Of a stretch of 64,000 nt of DNA, positions 35,530 to 44,609 are shown one piece after another. The notes under the pieces are model-generated. The model worked only from the letters and a program-made list of their open reading frames with translations, was not told the DNA's origin and ran no database searches. The position numbers and the translations under genes were made by a program. The stretch lies in assembly GCA_902491515.1 (NCBI GenBank), contig CABUIC010000005.1:62001-126000 (forward strand), written 5' to 3'. Source of the stretch: an uncultured Porphyromonadaceae bacterium (GTDB taxonomy: Bacteria > Bacteroidota > Bacteroidia > Bacteroidales > Muribaculaceae). Positions within the stretch are counted from its first letter, which is position 1, and each line of letters begins with the position of its first letter.

Positions 35530-36129
35530 CTACGGTTTAAGGCCGTCCGGCCACGCCGCGGAGAGCATGGCGGCCGCACGGAAACCGATAGCGCGGAGCT
35601 CGGGGATGCGGCCGGGAGTGACGCCTCCGAGGGCTACGGCACGGTCGAGAAGCCCGCGGCGCCCCGCGTCAGCGAGCTCTCCGGGGGTGAAAGCGGCGAG
35701 ATAGCCGGGCTTGGAAATGGAATCGAAAACAGGCGAGATGAAGGCGTAGTCGCCTCGGAATTCGGCAAGTTCCGTCAGATTATGGCAACTTTTGCTAACC
35801 GTGCCACCAAAGCCGGCAGGGGGCACGGGAGTGCGCCCGGTAAGGTGGACTCCGATTCCGGGAAAGTCGCGGACGTCCGTCGCCGTGGCGTTGTGGAGGC
35901 TCAGGCTGTGGTAGAGTCCCGGCGGAAGTGCACGGAGCAATGTGCGGGCCTCCTCGGGCGAGTCCTTGCGGATATGGACGCGCCAGAAGCGGCCGCTCGT
36001 GAGCCCTTCGACAATGGCCCGGACCTCAGATTCCGCGGGGTTTAAGACGCACGAGCCGTGCGTCCCTACAGTGAGGGGCGCAAATCCTTCCGGGAGGGTT
36101 ATCGCAATGATTTTAAATTCGTCAGCCAC
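35530..36129 (-). CDS. ThiE/TenI-like thiamine-phosphate-synthase homologue, REP near N-terminus
   Basis: 199 residues. The barrel motifs are degenerate relative to ThiE: RVHIRKDS in place of QLRxK, GIGVHLTGR, KSCHNLTEL, DYAFISPVFDSISKPGY, and VALGGVTPGRI. This matches the TenI/ThiE-like proteins of Bacteroidota, possibly thiazole tautomerase or a second synthase. Residues ~20-29 (VGTHGSCV) are encoded by a REP hairpin at 36045-36070, between strand 1 (IIAITLPEGFAPL) and the rest, so the N-terminal loop is altered. Overlaps thiS by 8 bases. Confidence 0.8.
   Translation of the reverse strand: MADEFKIIAITLPEGFAPLTVGTHGSCVLNPAESEVRAIVEGLTSGRFWRVHIRKDSPEEARTLLRALPPGLYHSLSLHNATATDVRDFPGIGVHLTGRTPVPPAGFGGTVSKSCHNLTELAEFRGDYAFISPVFDSISKPGYLAAFTPGELADAGRRGLLDRAVALGGVTPGRIPELRAIGFRAAAMLSAAWPDGLKP
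36045..36070 (-). repeat. REP hairpin inside the ThiE/TenI-like gene
   Basis: AGACGCACGAGCCGTGCGTCCCTACA; in the gene's own direction it is the standard REP TGTAGGGACGCACGGCTCG... with one changed base at its end. The reading frame is kept. Confidence 0.85.
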
Positions 36130-36328
36130 CGCACACCGCGCGAATAACTGTTACGGCGTCGCCCTCGCTGAGGAAGACAACGCCCCACTCGGCTTTCCGG
36201 ACCACTTTTCCGTTGACGGCGAGGGCTATTCCCGCCGCGGGGAGGTCCATCAGGGTTACGAGGGCCTGAACTGAAGTAGGCTTTTCCTCCGGAAGAGCCA
36301 CACTCTTGCTGTTGACTGTTACTTTCAT
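36122..36328 (-). CDS. thiS: Sulfur carrier protein ThiS
   Basis: 68 residues, ubiquitin-like, beginning MKVTVNSKSVALPE and ending in the required Gly-Gly (VIRAVCGG). It is adenylated by ThiF and carries the thiazole sulfur. First gene after the TPP riboswitch. Confidence 0.93.
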   Translation of the reverse strand: MKVTVNSKSVALPEEKPTSVQALVTLMDLPAAGIALAVNGKVVRKAEWGVVFLSEGDAVTVIRAVCGG

Positions 36329-36333
36329 AAAAA

Positions 36334-36412
36334 ACTCCTTTCGGCGGCATTACCCGCATCAAGTTCCGAGGGTATGATCTCAGGGCCGCGGCGTACTTGC
36401 GGCCCACCCCTT
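36334..36412 (-). ncRNA. TPP (thiamine pyrophosphate) riboswitch
   Basis: On the minus strand: AAGGGGTGGGCCGCAAG, GCGGCCCTGAGATCATACC, then GAACTTGATGCGGGTAATGCC and GCCGAAAGGAG. These are the THI-box elements in order. The aptamer end is 6 bases from the thiS start, so control is probably at translation initiation, with the terminal GAAAGGAG carrying Shine-Dalgarno-like sequence. Confidence 0.95.
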
Positions 36413-36425
36413 GTGGTGTCGGATG

Positions 36426-36433
36426 CAAAGTTA
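36426..36433 (-). promoter_or_regulatory. Promoter of the thiamine operon
   Basis: TAACTTTG on the minus strand, ~13 bases upstream of the TPP aptamer. Confidence 0.65.
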
Positions 36434-36516
36434 ATATTTTTTTCCCATATCTCAAAAAGAACATTCGCGCCCGATGCAATGTTAGAAAAATATACGATTT
36501 CAACTTATTTCACCCT

Positions 36517-37839
36517 ATGAAAATATATTTTCTAACGGCTGCGATGCTGCTTAGCGTTGCCGGAGCCACGGCCCAGACGGAAGAATCGTGGTGGAAAGAG
36601 TTCGGCGACGCGACGCTGGACAGCCTCGTGACGCGCGGCCTCGAAGCAAACTACGAGCTCGGAGCGGCCGTGAACCGTATAGGCGTGGCGCGCGCGGCAG
36701 TCGGGCAGGCCAAGGCGGCGTACTGGCCCACAGTCGGCGTCTCCGCGGGCTGGTGCCGCACGGGCATTTCCAGGGTCGCCGAGCGCGGAACCGGAACAGA
36801 TGCGACATGGACGTCGGCGTTCAACGGCGAGGCGACCCTGAGCTGGGAGCCGGACGTTTTCGGGAAAATCACAGCCCAGGTCAAGGCGCGGAAGGCCGAC
36901 GTTCGCGTGACGCGCGCGGAGTTCGAGGGGGTGCGGCTGAGCATCGCCTCGGCAATCGCGCAGACCTACATCTCATTGAGAATGAGCCAGTCGCTATATG
37001 CAGTCGCCAAGGAGCACGAGGCGTCGCAGAGCCGGGTGCTCGACATGGTGCTGGCGCGCTTCGAGGCGGGACTGGCGTCAAAACTCGACGTAGCGCAGGC
37101 CCGGACGGTGTACTTTTCCACCCGCGCGCGCGTACCATTGCTGATGAGCGAAATCGACACCTACGTCAACGCCCTCGGAGTGCTCCTTGCCTGCGGTCCC
37201 GAGGGACTTCCGGGGGAGGTGACGGCTCCCGGAGCGATGCCGGGCTATGACCGGCTCGTACCGGCGGAAGTGCCGCTTGACCTTGTGCGGCGCCGTCCGG
37301 ATGTAGCCCAAGCGCAGGCCACGATTGAGAGCGCCGCGGCGGCATTGGGAGTGGCGAAGAAAGACTATCTTCCGTCGCTCACGGTCCAAGGCAGCATAGG
37401 TACGCAGGCCCACCTGGCCCGCGACCTCTTCACGGGGCGTTCGCTCATCTATACCGTGACACCCACGCTGAGCTGGACGGTCTTCGACGGGCTCGGGCGC
37501 CGCTACGCGACCGAGGGCGCCCGTCAGGCCATGGAGGCAGACATCGCGCTCTACAACCAGACAGTCCTGACCGCCGTGCAGGAAAGCGCCAACGCCATCA
37601 GCAACTACCACCGGTCAGTAGAGTATATCAGGACCCTCGCGGAAGTCATCGAGCAGTGCCGCGAGGCCCTGAAGCTGTCGGTGGACCTCTACAAGGAGGG
37701 ACTTACCCCCTTCTCCAACGTAGTGGACGCCCAGATGAACCTACTCGAATATCAGAGTACCGACGTACAGGCCCGGGGCCGCGCCCTTGGCGCTCTCGTC
37801 AATTTCCATAAAGCCATAGGCGGCTCCATCGCGCAGTAA
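36517..37839 (+). CDS. TolC/OprM-type outer-membrane efflux protein
   Basis: 440 residues from the ATG at 36517, which gives a signal peptide (IYFLTAAMLLSVAGATA). Two TolC repeats with typical segments ESWWKEFGDATLDSLVTRGLEANYEL and PLDLVRRRPDVAQAQATIESAAAALGVAK. Forms the outer-membrane channel of the RND pump encoded downstream. First in the order channel-adaptor-pump. Divergent from the thiamine operon. Confidence 0.93.
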   Translation: MKIYFLTAAMLLSVAGATAQTEESWWKEFGDATLDSLVTRGLEANYELGAAVNRIGVARAAVGQAKAAYWPTVGVSAGWCRTGISRVAERGTGTDATWTSAFNGEATLSWEPDVFGKITAQVKARKADVRVTRAEFEGVRLSIASAIAQTYISLRMSQSLYAVAKEHEASQSRVLDMVLARFEAGLASKLDVAQARTVYFSTRARVPLLMSEIDTYVNALGVLLACGPEGLPGEVTAPGAMPGYDRLVPAEVPLDLVRRRPDVAQAQATIESAAAALGVAKKDYLPSLTVQGSIGTQAHLARDLFTGRSLIYTVTPTLSWTVFDGLGRRYATEGARQAMEADIALYNQTVLTAVQESANAISNYHRSVEYIRTLAEVIEQCREALKLSVDLYKEGLTPFSNVVDAQMNLLEYQSTDVQARGRALGALVNFHKAIGGSIAQ

Positions 37840-37855
37840 ACAAATTATACCAGCT

Positions 37856-38971
37856 ATGAAATCCATACACCCTCTCCTAATTATTCTGGCAGCCACGCTG
37901 CTTACCGGCTGCCACGGGAAAAAGACTGACGACGCCCGCAGCGAGGCAATGCCCGTGGACGTGGCCCACCCGCTTGTCGACTCGGTTGTGCTCCATAAAG
38001 ACTATCCGGCCTACCTGACATCGAACCGCGAGGTAGACCTCGTGGCGCGCGTGAACGGTTATCTTCTGAGCCTCGACTACAGCGGAGGCGACTTCGTGCG
38101 GAAGGGCACGGTGCTGTTCCGCATCGAGGACACGAACTACCGAGACGCGCTGAACAAGGCCGAGTCGGCGCTCGCGTCGGCCCGGGCAACGCAGGCCTAC
38201 GCGGCGTCGCACTACGCGGCTGTCAAACGCGCGCTGGAGAGCGACGCTGTCAGCGCCATGGAGGTCGAGCAGGCCAAGAGCGCGCTGAACGAGGCCGAGG
38301 CCTCCATCAAGTCGTGCGAGGCAGCGGTACAGCAGGCGCGGACCACTCTCGGCTACTGCACCGTGCGGGCCCCCTTCGACGGGCACGTCGGGCTCTCGAA
38401 ATATGACGACGGCGCCTTCCTCGCCGGTGAGATGAGCCCCGTCACGCTTGCAACAATCTACGACGACTCGTCGCTCGAAGCGAACTTCCACATCGCCGAC
38501 CAGGGCTATCTCGAAATGCTCAAAAACCGCTCGAAAGAGCTCGGGGTGGACCTTGAACACATACCGCTGACCTTCTCCGACACCATCCCCCACAAGTACA
38601 CGGGAGCGCTGAGCTACCGCGCTCCGGACATCGACAAGAGCACGGGCACACTGCTTGTCCGGGCGAAGGTCATGAATCCATACGACGAGCTCCGGAGCGG
38701 GATGTACGCCACGGTGTCGCTGCCCTACGCGGTCGACCCCAAGGCCATCCTGATCCGGGACGCATCAATCGGCACGGACCAGCGTGGCAAATATGTCTAC
38801 ACGGTCAACGACTCCTCGAGGGTTGTCTACACCCCGGTCGAGGTCGGCGAGCTTGTCGACGACACCATGCGCATAGTCACGTCGGGGCTTCGGCCGGAGG
38901 ACCGCTACGTCACGAAGGCCCTTCTTAAAGTGCGCGACGGCGCCACAGTCAGTCCCCGTCTAATCAAATAA
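37856..38971 (+). CDS. RND efflux periplasmic adaptor (HlyD/AcrA family)
   Basis: 371 residues, lipoprotein signal (LLIILAATLLTGC). Barrel-sandwich and hairpin parts: RVNGYLLSLDYSGGDFVRKGTVLFRIED, a coiled-coil hairpin (~90-155, rich in Ala/Glu), then TVRAPFDGHVGLSKYDDGAFL. Links the inner-membrane pump to the channel. 16 bases after the channel gene, 8 before the pump. Confidence 0.93.
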   Translation: MKSIHPLLIILAATLLTGCHGKKTDDARSEAMPVDVAHPLVDSVVLHKDYPAYLTSNREVDLVARVNGYLLSLDYSGGDFVRKGTVLFRIEDTNYRDALNKAESALASARATQAYAASHYAAVKRALESDAVSAMEVEQAKSALNEAEASIKSCEAAVQQARTTLGYCTVRAPFDGHVGLSKYDDGAFLAGEMSPVTLATIYDDSSLEANFHIADQGYLEMLKNRSKELGVDLEHIPLTFSDTIPHKYTGALSYRAPDIDKSTGTLLVRAKVMNPYDELRSGMYATVSLPYAVDPKAILIRDASIGTDQRGKYVYTVNDSSRVVYTPVEVGELVDDTMRIVTSGLRPEDRYVTKALLKVRDGATVSPRLIK

Positions 38972-38979
38972 CGAGAGCC

Positions 38980-41900
38980 ATGTTCAGCAAATTCTTCATC
39001 GACAGGCCGATATTCGCCACGGTGCTCGCCATAATCATGGTGCTGGGCGGCCTGATGACGCTCAAGTCGCTCCCGGTGGCCCAGTATCCCGACATCACAC
39101 CCCCGACAGTGATGGTCGTGGCCAATTATCCGGGCGCGGACGCCAAGACCGTGGCCGAAACCGTCGGAGCACCCATCGAACAGCAGGTGAACGGCGTTGA
39201 GGGTATGATGTACATGAGTTCGAGCTGCGGATCGGACGGGTCGTACATGCTTACCGTTACCTTCGAGAACGGCACGGACCTCGACATAGCGTCGGTGAAG
39301 GTGCAGAACCGCGTGTCAATGGCCGAGCCGACCCTCCCGGCGGCGGTCAAGGAGCAGGGCGTGAACGTCATGTCGCGCTCGTCGGACATCATCCTGTTCA
39401 TCGCCCTCCAGACGAGCCGGCCGGATCTTTACGACGGCCTCTATCTCACGAACTACGCCCAGCTGAACATCGTCGACGAGCTTTCGCGCATCGACGGCGT
39501 CGGGGGCGTGGATGCCTTCGGATCGGGCGACTATTCGATGCGCGTATGGCTGGATCCGGAAAAAATGCGCGTGCGCGGACTCTCGACCGACGACGTCATG
39601 AGCGCCATCCAGAGCCAGAACATGGCAGTGTCGGCAGGAACTGTCGGCGCACCGCCTACGGGGACCGACGCGCAGTTCCAGTTCACGCTGACGGCGCAGG
39701 GGCGCCTGAGCTCGGTTGAGGAATTCGAAAACATCGTGATCCGCACCGGCCAGGACGGCTCGCTTCTGCGTCTCGGCGACATCTCGCGCATCGACCTGGG
39801 CTCGCAGACCTATTCCATGGCAAGCGCCGTGTCCGGAAAGGAAGCGGGGCTTATCGGCGTATACCAGCTCCCGGGTGCCAACGCCCTGTCGGTTGCCAAG
39901 GCAGTCGAGAACCGGATGCAGGAACTCTCGCAGTACTTTCCGAAGGACGTGAGCTACAAGGTGATTCTGGACACTACGGACTTCGTCACGGCCTCGATTG
40001 ACGAGGTTCTGGTGACCTTTCTGGAGACGACGCTCATCGTGATGCTCGTAATCATGCTCTTCCTCCAGAACTGGCGTGCGGTTGTTATCCCGATGCTCAC
40101 GATACCTGTTTCGCTGATTGCCACCTTCGCCGTGATGAAGCTCATGGGCTTCACAATCAACACCCTTACCCTTTTCGGACTTGTACTGGCGATAGCTATA
40201 GTCGTGGATGACGCGATAGTTGTCGTGGAGGACTGCTCGCGAATAGTCGACGAGGGGAAGATGAACTCGCGCCAGGCGGCCGAGAAGGCTATGGACGAGC
40301 TTCAGGGACCCGTTGTGGGCGAAGTGCTTGTGCTTCTCTCGGTGTTCATCCCCACCGCCTTCATCTCAGGCATCACCGGTCAGCTCTACAAGCAGTTCGC
40401 GCTGACCATTGCTGTCTCGACGGCCTTCTCGGGCTTCAACGCGCTGACCTTCACCCCGGCGATGTGCGCCCTGTTCCTGAAGCCGCGGACGGCTCCACGC
40501 TTCTTCCTCTTCAAATGGTTCAACAAGTTCTGGGCGCGTTTCCAGAACGGCTACGACGGCATCGTGGGAAAGATGTTGCGGCATCCGGTGCTCGCTCTCG
40601 TGGTCTTCGCGGCTATATGCGGAGCGGCATTCTGGGGCTTCAGCCGCTGGCCGACGAGCTATGTTCCGGAGGAAGACATGGGTTACTTCATGACCTCAGT
40701 CCAGCTTCCGTCGGACGCGTCGCTCGGACGAATGGAAAAGTTCATGGACAGGATTTCGGCAGACATTCAGGCGCTTCCGGAGGTCAAGGATGTGATTTCG
40801 GTAGCCGGCAACTCCTTCCTCGGAGGAGGCGCGGGCTCGAATCTCGGAAGCTTTTTCGTGGTGCTCAAACCATGGAACGAGCGCCGGGCCAAGGGCGAAA
40901 GCGTGGAGGCCGTGATGCGTAAAGTGGACGGGATAGCCGCCAGATATCAGGAAGGCATAGTCTTCTCAGTGAATCCCCCGGCAATCCCCGGCCTCGGCAA
41001 CAGCTCGGGCCTCCAGATGCAGATTCTCGACATAAACAATCTCGGCCCGCACGAGATGGCCGCGACAGTCGCCGCAATGCAGGAAGAGGCCCGGAAATAC
41101 CCGGAAATCGCTCAGCTGACATCGCTCTATCAGGGCGAAGTGCCACAGTACTCGGTGAAAATCGACCGCGACAAGGTGAAGATGCAGGGGCTGACGCTCG
41201 AAGGTGTGTACGGCACGCTCTCGCGCTTCATGGGCGGCGCCTATGTGAACGACATCGTGAAATTCGGGCGCGTCTATCAGGTGAATGTCGCCGCAGAGGC
41301 TCTGTCGAGAGAAAACATCAGGGACGTACTCCAACTCACGGTGCGCAACGCCGCGGGGGAGATGGTGCCCTTCGCCTCGTTCGCCACGGTGGAGGAATCG
41401 ATGGGCCAGAGCACCGTCGACCGCTACAACATGTACACCTCGGCCTCGGTGACGGGCACCCCGGCGGCGCACGTCAGCTCCTCGGCCGGAATCAAGGCCA
41501 TGGAACAGATATTCAGGCAGGTTGCCGGGACTTCTTATTCCTATGCCTGGACAGGCGAAGCCTATCAGGAGACAGGCTCCGGGACCACCATCTCGCTCGT
41601 GCTTATATTCGCGCTCATCGTCACCTTCCTCGTGCTGGCGGCACAGTACGAGAGCTGGACAGACCCGCTCGCAGTAATCATCACCACCCCGACGGCCATT
41701 CTGGGAACCATCTTAGGCTGTATCTTCCTCAACCAGAGCATCAGCATCTACACGCAGATCGGCATCATCCTCCTGCTCGGCATTGCGGCCAAGAACGCCA
41801 TCCTCATCGTCGAGTACGCGATGGACTTCAGGAAGGAGGGCAAGGACATCCGCACCTCGGCACAGGATGCCGGCTCAATTCGTCTGCGGCCGATCATGAT

Positions 41901-42159
41901 GACGGCGCTGGCCTTCGTCTTCGGCGTCATGCCCATGATATTCGCCACGGGCGCCGGCGCGGCCTCGCGCGTGTCGCTCGGAACGGCTGTGGTGTTCGGC
42001 ATGGCGGTGAACGCCATCCTCGGCACGCTGTTCGTCCCGAACTTCTGGGAACTTCTCGAAAGGTTCAGGGTCAGGTACCTTGCCGGGGTATTCGCCCCGA
42101 AAGCGCCTGGGAAGGCCCCGGCTCCCCCCGCCGGACCCGACAAAGGGCCTCAGACCTGA
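38980..42159 (+). CDS. RND multidrug efflux pump (AcrB/HAE1 family)
   Basis: 1059 residues. Starts FSKFFIDRPIFATVLAIIMVLGG; the proton-relay Asp pair is in LAIAIVVDDAIVVVED; the repeated second half has AKNAILIVEYAMDFRKEG. Twelve membrane helices and two large periplasmic loops of normal length. HAE1-type proton-driven export of hydrophobic compounds such as bile salts or drugs; actual substrate unknown. The last ~25 residues are Pro/Ala-rich. Confidence 0.96.
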   Translation: MFSKFFIDRPIFATVLAIIMVLGGLMTLKSLPVAQYPDITPPTVMVVANYPGADAKTVAETVGAPIEQQVNGVEGMMYMSSSCGSDGSYMLTVTFENGTDLDIASVKVQNRVSMAEPTLPAAVKEQGVNVMSRSSDIILFIALQTSRPDLYDGLYLTNYAQLNIVDELSRIDGVGGVDAFGSGDYSMRVWLDPEKMRVRGLSTDDVMSAIQSQNMAVSAGTVGAPPTGTDAQFQFTLTAQGRLSSVEEFENIVIRTGQDGSLLRLGDISRIDLGSQTYSMASAVSGKEAGLIGVYQLPGANALSVAKAVENRMQELSQYFPKDVSYKVILDTTDFVTASIDEVLVTFLETTLIVMLVIMLFLQNWRAVVIPMLTIPVSLIATFAVMKLMGFTINTLTLFGLVLAIAIVVDDAIVVVEDCSRIVDEGKMNSRQAAEKAMDELQGPVVGEVLVLLSVFIPTAFISGITGQLYKQFALTIAVSTAFSGFNALTFTPAMCALFLKPRTAPRFFLFKWFNKFWARFQNGYDGIVGKMLRHPVLALVVFAAICGAAFWGFSRWPTSYVPEEDMGYFMTSVQLPSDASLGRMEKFMDRISADIQALPEVKDVISVAGNSFLGGGAGSNLGSFFVVLKPWNERRAKGESVEAVMRKVDGIAARYQEGIVFSVNPPAIPGLGNSSGLQMQILDINNLGPHEMAATVAAMQEEARKYPEIAQLTSLYQGEVPQYSVKIDRDKVKMQGLTLEGVYGTLSRFMGGAYVNDIVKFGRVYQVNVAAEALSRENIRDVLQLTVRNAAGEMVPFASFATVEESMGQSTVDRYNMYTSASVTGTPAAHVSSSAGIKAMEQIFRQVAGTSYSYAWTGEAYQETGSGTTISLVLIFALIVTFLVLAAQYESWTDPLAVIITTPTAILGTILGCIFLNQSISIYTQIGIILLLGIAAKNAILIVEYAMDFRKEGKDIRTSAQDAGSIRLRPIMMTALAFVFGVMPMIFATGAGAASRVSLGTAVVFGMAVNAILGTLFVPNFWELLERFRVRYLAGVFAPKAPGKAPAPPAGPDKGPQT

Positions 42160-42263
42160 ACGATATTGTACAATTTTTGTTATAATTCTGACGGACAAAG
42201 GTCCGCAATGAAGAGTTTGGCAATGTTTTTGTAGAGCGTACAACACTAAATATTCTCCCGACT

Positions 42264-42863
42264 ATGACACAGAACAAACATAACGCACCCGAAAGCGACA
42301 AGGAAAAACTTCAGGAACAGGCCGAAGGCGTCGAAACCGTCGACGTAGAGCCCCGGCAGGAGGAAAACGCGGAAGCCGAGGCCCAGGCCGAAGCCGCCGA
42401 CGTGAAACTCGCGCAGGAACTCGAGGACGCCCGCGCCCAGATTGAGAAAGAGAAAAAGGAATACCTTTTCCTCATGGCTGAATTCGACAACTACCGCAAG
42501 CGCGTGGTCCGCGAGAAGGCCGACATCCTGAAGAACGCCGCCGAGAAGGTGCTTTTAGGACTCCTTCCCATCGTCGACGACTTCGAGCGCGGCCTCGAGG
42601 CAGCGAAAACCTCAGACAGCGATGACGTGAACCGTCAGGGTATGGAGCTTATCTACAACAAAATCGTCAAATACCTCGAGGACAACGGCGTGAAGCCCAT
42701 GGCCTCGACAGGCTCGGCCTTCGACGCCGACCTGCATGAAGCCATCGCCACGGTGCCCGCTCCGGCCGACGACCAGAAAGGCAAGGTCCTCGACACGGTC
42801 CAGAAAGGCTATACCCTCAACGACAAAGTGCTCCGCCACGCGAAAGTGGTGGTAGGCGAATAA
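42264..42863 (+). CDS. grpE: GrpE nucleotide-exchange factor
   Basis: 199 residues. A long acidic N-terminal tail is followed by coiled coil (YLFLMAEFDNYRKRVVREK) and the beta domain with GVKPMASTGSAFDADLHEAI. Exchange factor of DnaK; paired with dnaJ 12 bases downstream. The upstream leader has no clear heat-shock element. Confidence 0.95.
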   Translation: MTQNKHNAPESDKEKLQEQAEGVETVDVEPRQEENAEAEAQAEAADVKLAQELEDARAQIEKEKKEYLFLMAEFDNYRKRVVREKADILKNAAEKVLLGLLPIVDDFERGLEAAKTSDSDDVNRQGMELIYNKIVKYLEDNGVKPMASTGSAFDADLHEAIATVPAPADDQKGKVLDTVQKGYTLNDKVLRHAKVVVGE

Positions 42864-42875
42864 TCTCCCCCGTTT

Positions 42876-44042
42876 ATGGCAAACAAACGCGACTATTACG
42901 AAGTGCTCGGCGTGGCGAAAACCGCCAACGCCGACGAGATAAAGAAGGCCTACCGCAAGCTCGCCCTCAAATACCACCCCGACCGCAATCCCGGCGACAA
43001 GGAAGCCGAGGAGAAATTCAAGGAGGCGGCGGAGGCCTACGAAGTGCTCAGCGACGCCGACAAGCGCGCGAAGTACGACCAGTTCGGCCACAACATGGGC
43101 CCGCAGGGCTTCCCGGGCGGAGGCGGCGGCTTCCACGCCGGCGGAATGAGCATGGAGGACATCTTCGCCCAGTTCGGCGACATCTTCGGTGGCGCCGGAT
43201 TCGGCGGCTTCGGCTCGGCCACAGGCGGACGCCGGCAGGCACGGCGCCAGCAGCGCCGCGGCTCCGACCTCCGAATCCGCGTAAAGCTTACCCTCAAGGA
43301 TATAGCACAAGGCGTGCAGAAGACGCTCCGCATTCCCACCTTCATGCCCTGCGAGCACTGCAACGGCACGGGCGCGAAGGACGGTGTGGCATTCGCCACC
43401 TGCGCAACCTGCCACGGCACAGGCACCGTCTCGCACATCCAGCAGACGATGCTCGGAGCGATGGAATCCGTGGCCACCTGCCCGACCTGCGACGGCACCG
43501 GTAAGACAATCACCGAGCGGTGCACCTACTGCAACGGCGAAGGCGTAATCCGTAAGGACCAGGAAATCAGCTTCAACATTCCCGCCGGCGCTCAGGAGGG
43601 CCAGGTCTTCACCGTCAAGGGTAAAGGCAACGCGCCCCGCAACGGCGGCGTACGCGGCGACCTGCTCGTGGTAATCGAAGAAATCAAGGACCCGGAACTA
43701 ATCCGCGACGGGGCCGACGTGATATATAATCTCATGCTCGACATCCCGACGGCCACCCTCGGCGGAGCCGTCGAAGTGCCCACAATCACAGGCCGCGCAC
43801 GCCTCAACATTCCCGCCGGCACCCAGCCCGGCAAGGTTCTCCGCCTCCGCGGCAAGGGACTCCCCGACCAGGAGAACGGCGGCACGGGCGACGAGCTCAT
43901 CAACGTGATGGTCTACATCCCCGAAAAGCTCAACGACGCCGAGCGCACCGCAATCGAGTCCCTCAAAGGCCAGCCCGACATCCAGGCCACCGACGCCGAC
44001 CGCAACCGCATCTTCTCCAAACTCAAACACATCTTCGAATAA
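42876..44042 (+). CDS. dnaJ: DnaJ co-chaperone
   Basis: 388 residues. J-domain with HPD in KYHPDRNPGDKEAEEKF, a Gly/Phe-rich linker (MGPQGFPGGGGGFHAGG), and four zinc-finger repeats: CEHCNGTG, CATCHGTG, CPTCDGTG, CTYCNGEG. Stimulates DnaK ATPase and binds clients. Confidence 0.97.
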   Translation: MANKRDYYEVLGVAKTANADEIKKAYRKLALKYHPDRNPGDKEAEEKFKEAAEAYEVLSDADKRAKYDQFGHNMGPQGFPGGGGGFHAGGMSMEDIFAQFGDIFGGAGFGGFGSATGGRRQARRQQRRGSDLRIRVKLTLKDIAQGVQKTLRIPTFMPCEHCNGTGAKDGVAFATCATCHGTGTVSHIQQTMLGAMESVATCPTCDGTGKTITERCTYCNGEGVIRKDQEISFNIPAGAQEGQVFTVKGKGNAPRNGGVRGDLLVVIEEIKDPELIRDGADVIYNLMLDIPTATLGGAVEVPTITGRARLNIPAGTQPGKVLRLRGKGLPDQENGGTGDELINVMVYIPEKLNDAERTAIESLKGQPDIQATDADRNRIFSKLKHIFE

Positions 44043-44061
44043 AAGATTCCCCAATCTCCCC

Positions 44062-44094
44062 AAGGGCCGCACCCACCCCGTGCGGCCCTTGTTT
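44062..44094 (+). terminator. Intrinsic terminator after grpE-dnaJ
   Basis: AAGGGCCGCAC pairs perfectly with GTGCGGCCCTT; GTTTT follows. Confidence 0.9.
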
Positions 44095-44454
44095 TAAAAT
44101 GCACTGACATTGCATTCGGGAGATGTTGCAAATCCTCGCTGTTTTGCAACACCACAGTCTCGTCAATGGTATTTTTTTCAAGACAATCGGTTTTGAAATG
44201 TATTGGCGGGACGGAGCTGTGTCATAATTCCGTCAGAGAGAAAAATTCTTAGAATCCCCTAATGCGAACCTACTGAAAGTCAGTAGGGACGTGCCATGGC
44301 ACGTCCGCCCCGAACGTACGAATATGAACTCCCCCTCCCTGCATCCGCTGGTTATTAGGACTTTACGAATTATCACTGTCCGTTAGCTTTATGTTGGGGG
44401 AAATCTTTATTCTAAAAAAATCTTAAAGCGCTTGCATGGGTCGATTTTTCGTCG
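44095..44454. other. Intergenic region with REP-like palindrome and arm remnants
   Basis: 360 bases without a supported gene. It has gttgcaaatcctcg (~44126), like the stretch upstream of the REP at 53777, and a palindromic REP variant at 44283-44306. The rest is AT-rich leader up to the tRNA promoter. Confidence 0.6.
44283..44306 (+). repeat. REP variant with CCATGG-centred palindrome
   Basis: GTAG foot, then GGACGTGCCATGGCACGTCC, a perfect 20-base palindrome. It shares foot and outer stem with the main REP family but has a different, loop-less centre. Confidence 0.75.
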
Positions 44455-44462
44455 TAACTTTG
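44455..44462 (+). promoter_or_regulatory. tRNA-Glu promoter
   Basis: TTG at 44432, 20 bases, TAACTTTG, then the tRNA start 11 bases on. Confidence 0.7.
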
Positions 44463-44472
44463 CAGCGCAAAA

Positions 44473-44545
44473 GGCGATTTAGTGTAGTGGTCTAGCACGC
44501 CGCCCTCTCACGGCGGAAACCCGGGTTCGAGTCCCGGATTCGCTA
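44473..44545 (+). tRNA. tRNA-Glu (anticodon CTC)
   Basis: Cloverleaf by eye: acceptor GGCGATT / ATTCGCT (one mismatch, one G-U pair), D arm with AGTGGTCTA loop, anticodon arm CCGCC-CTCTCAC-GGCGG giving anticodon CTC, and T arm CCGGG-TTCGAGT-CCCGG. The 3' CCA is not fully encoded. Own promoter and terminator. Confidence 0.9.
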
Positions 44546-44547
44546 CA

Positions 44548-44585
44548 AAATCCCGCTTTCAGCCTGAAAGCGGGATTTATTTTTA
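44548..44585 (+). terminator. Intrinsic terminator after tRNA-Glu
   Basis: AAATCCCGCTTTCA pairs with TGAAAGCGGGATTT around GCC, followed by ATTTTTAT. Confidence 0.9.
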
Positions 44586-44609
44586 TAAGACTCCATCCCC
44601 CCCCCTGCC

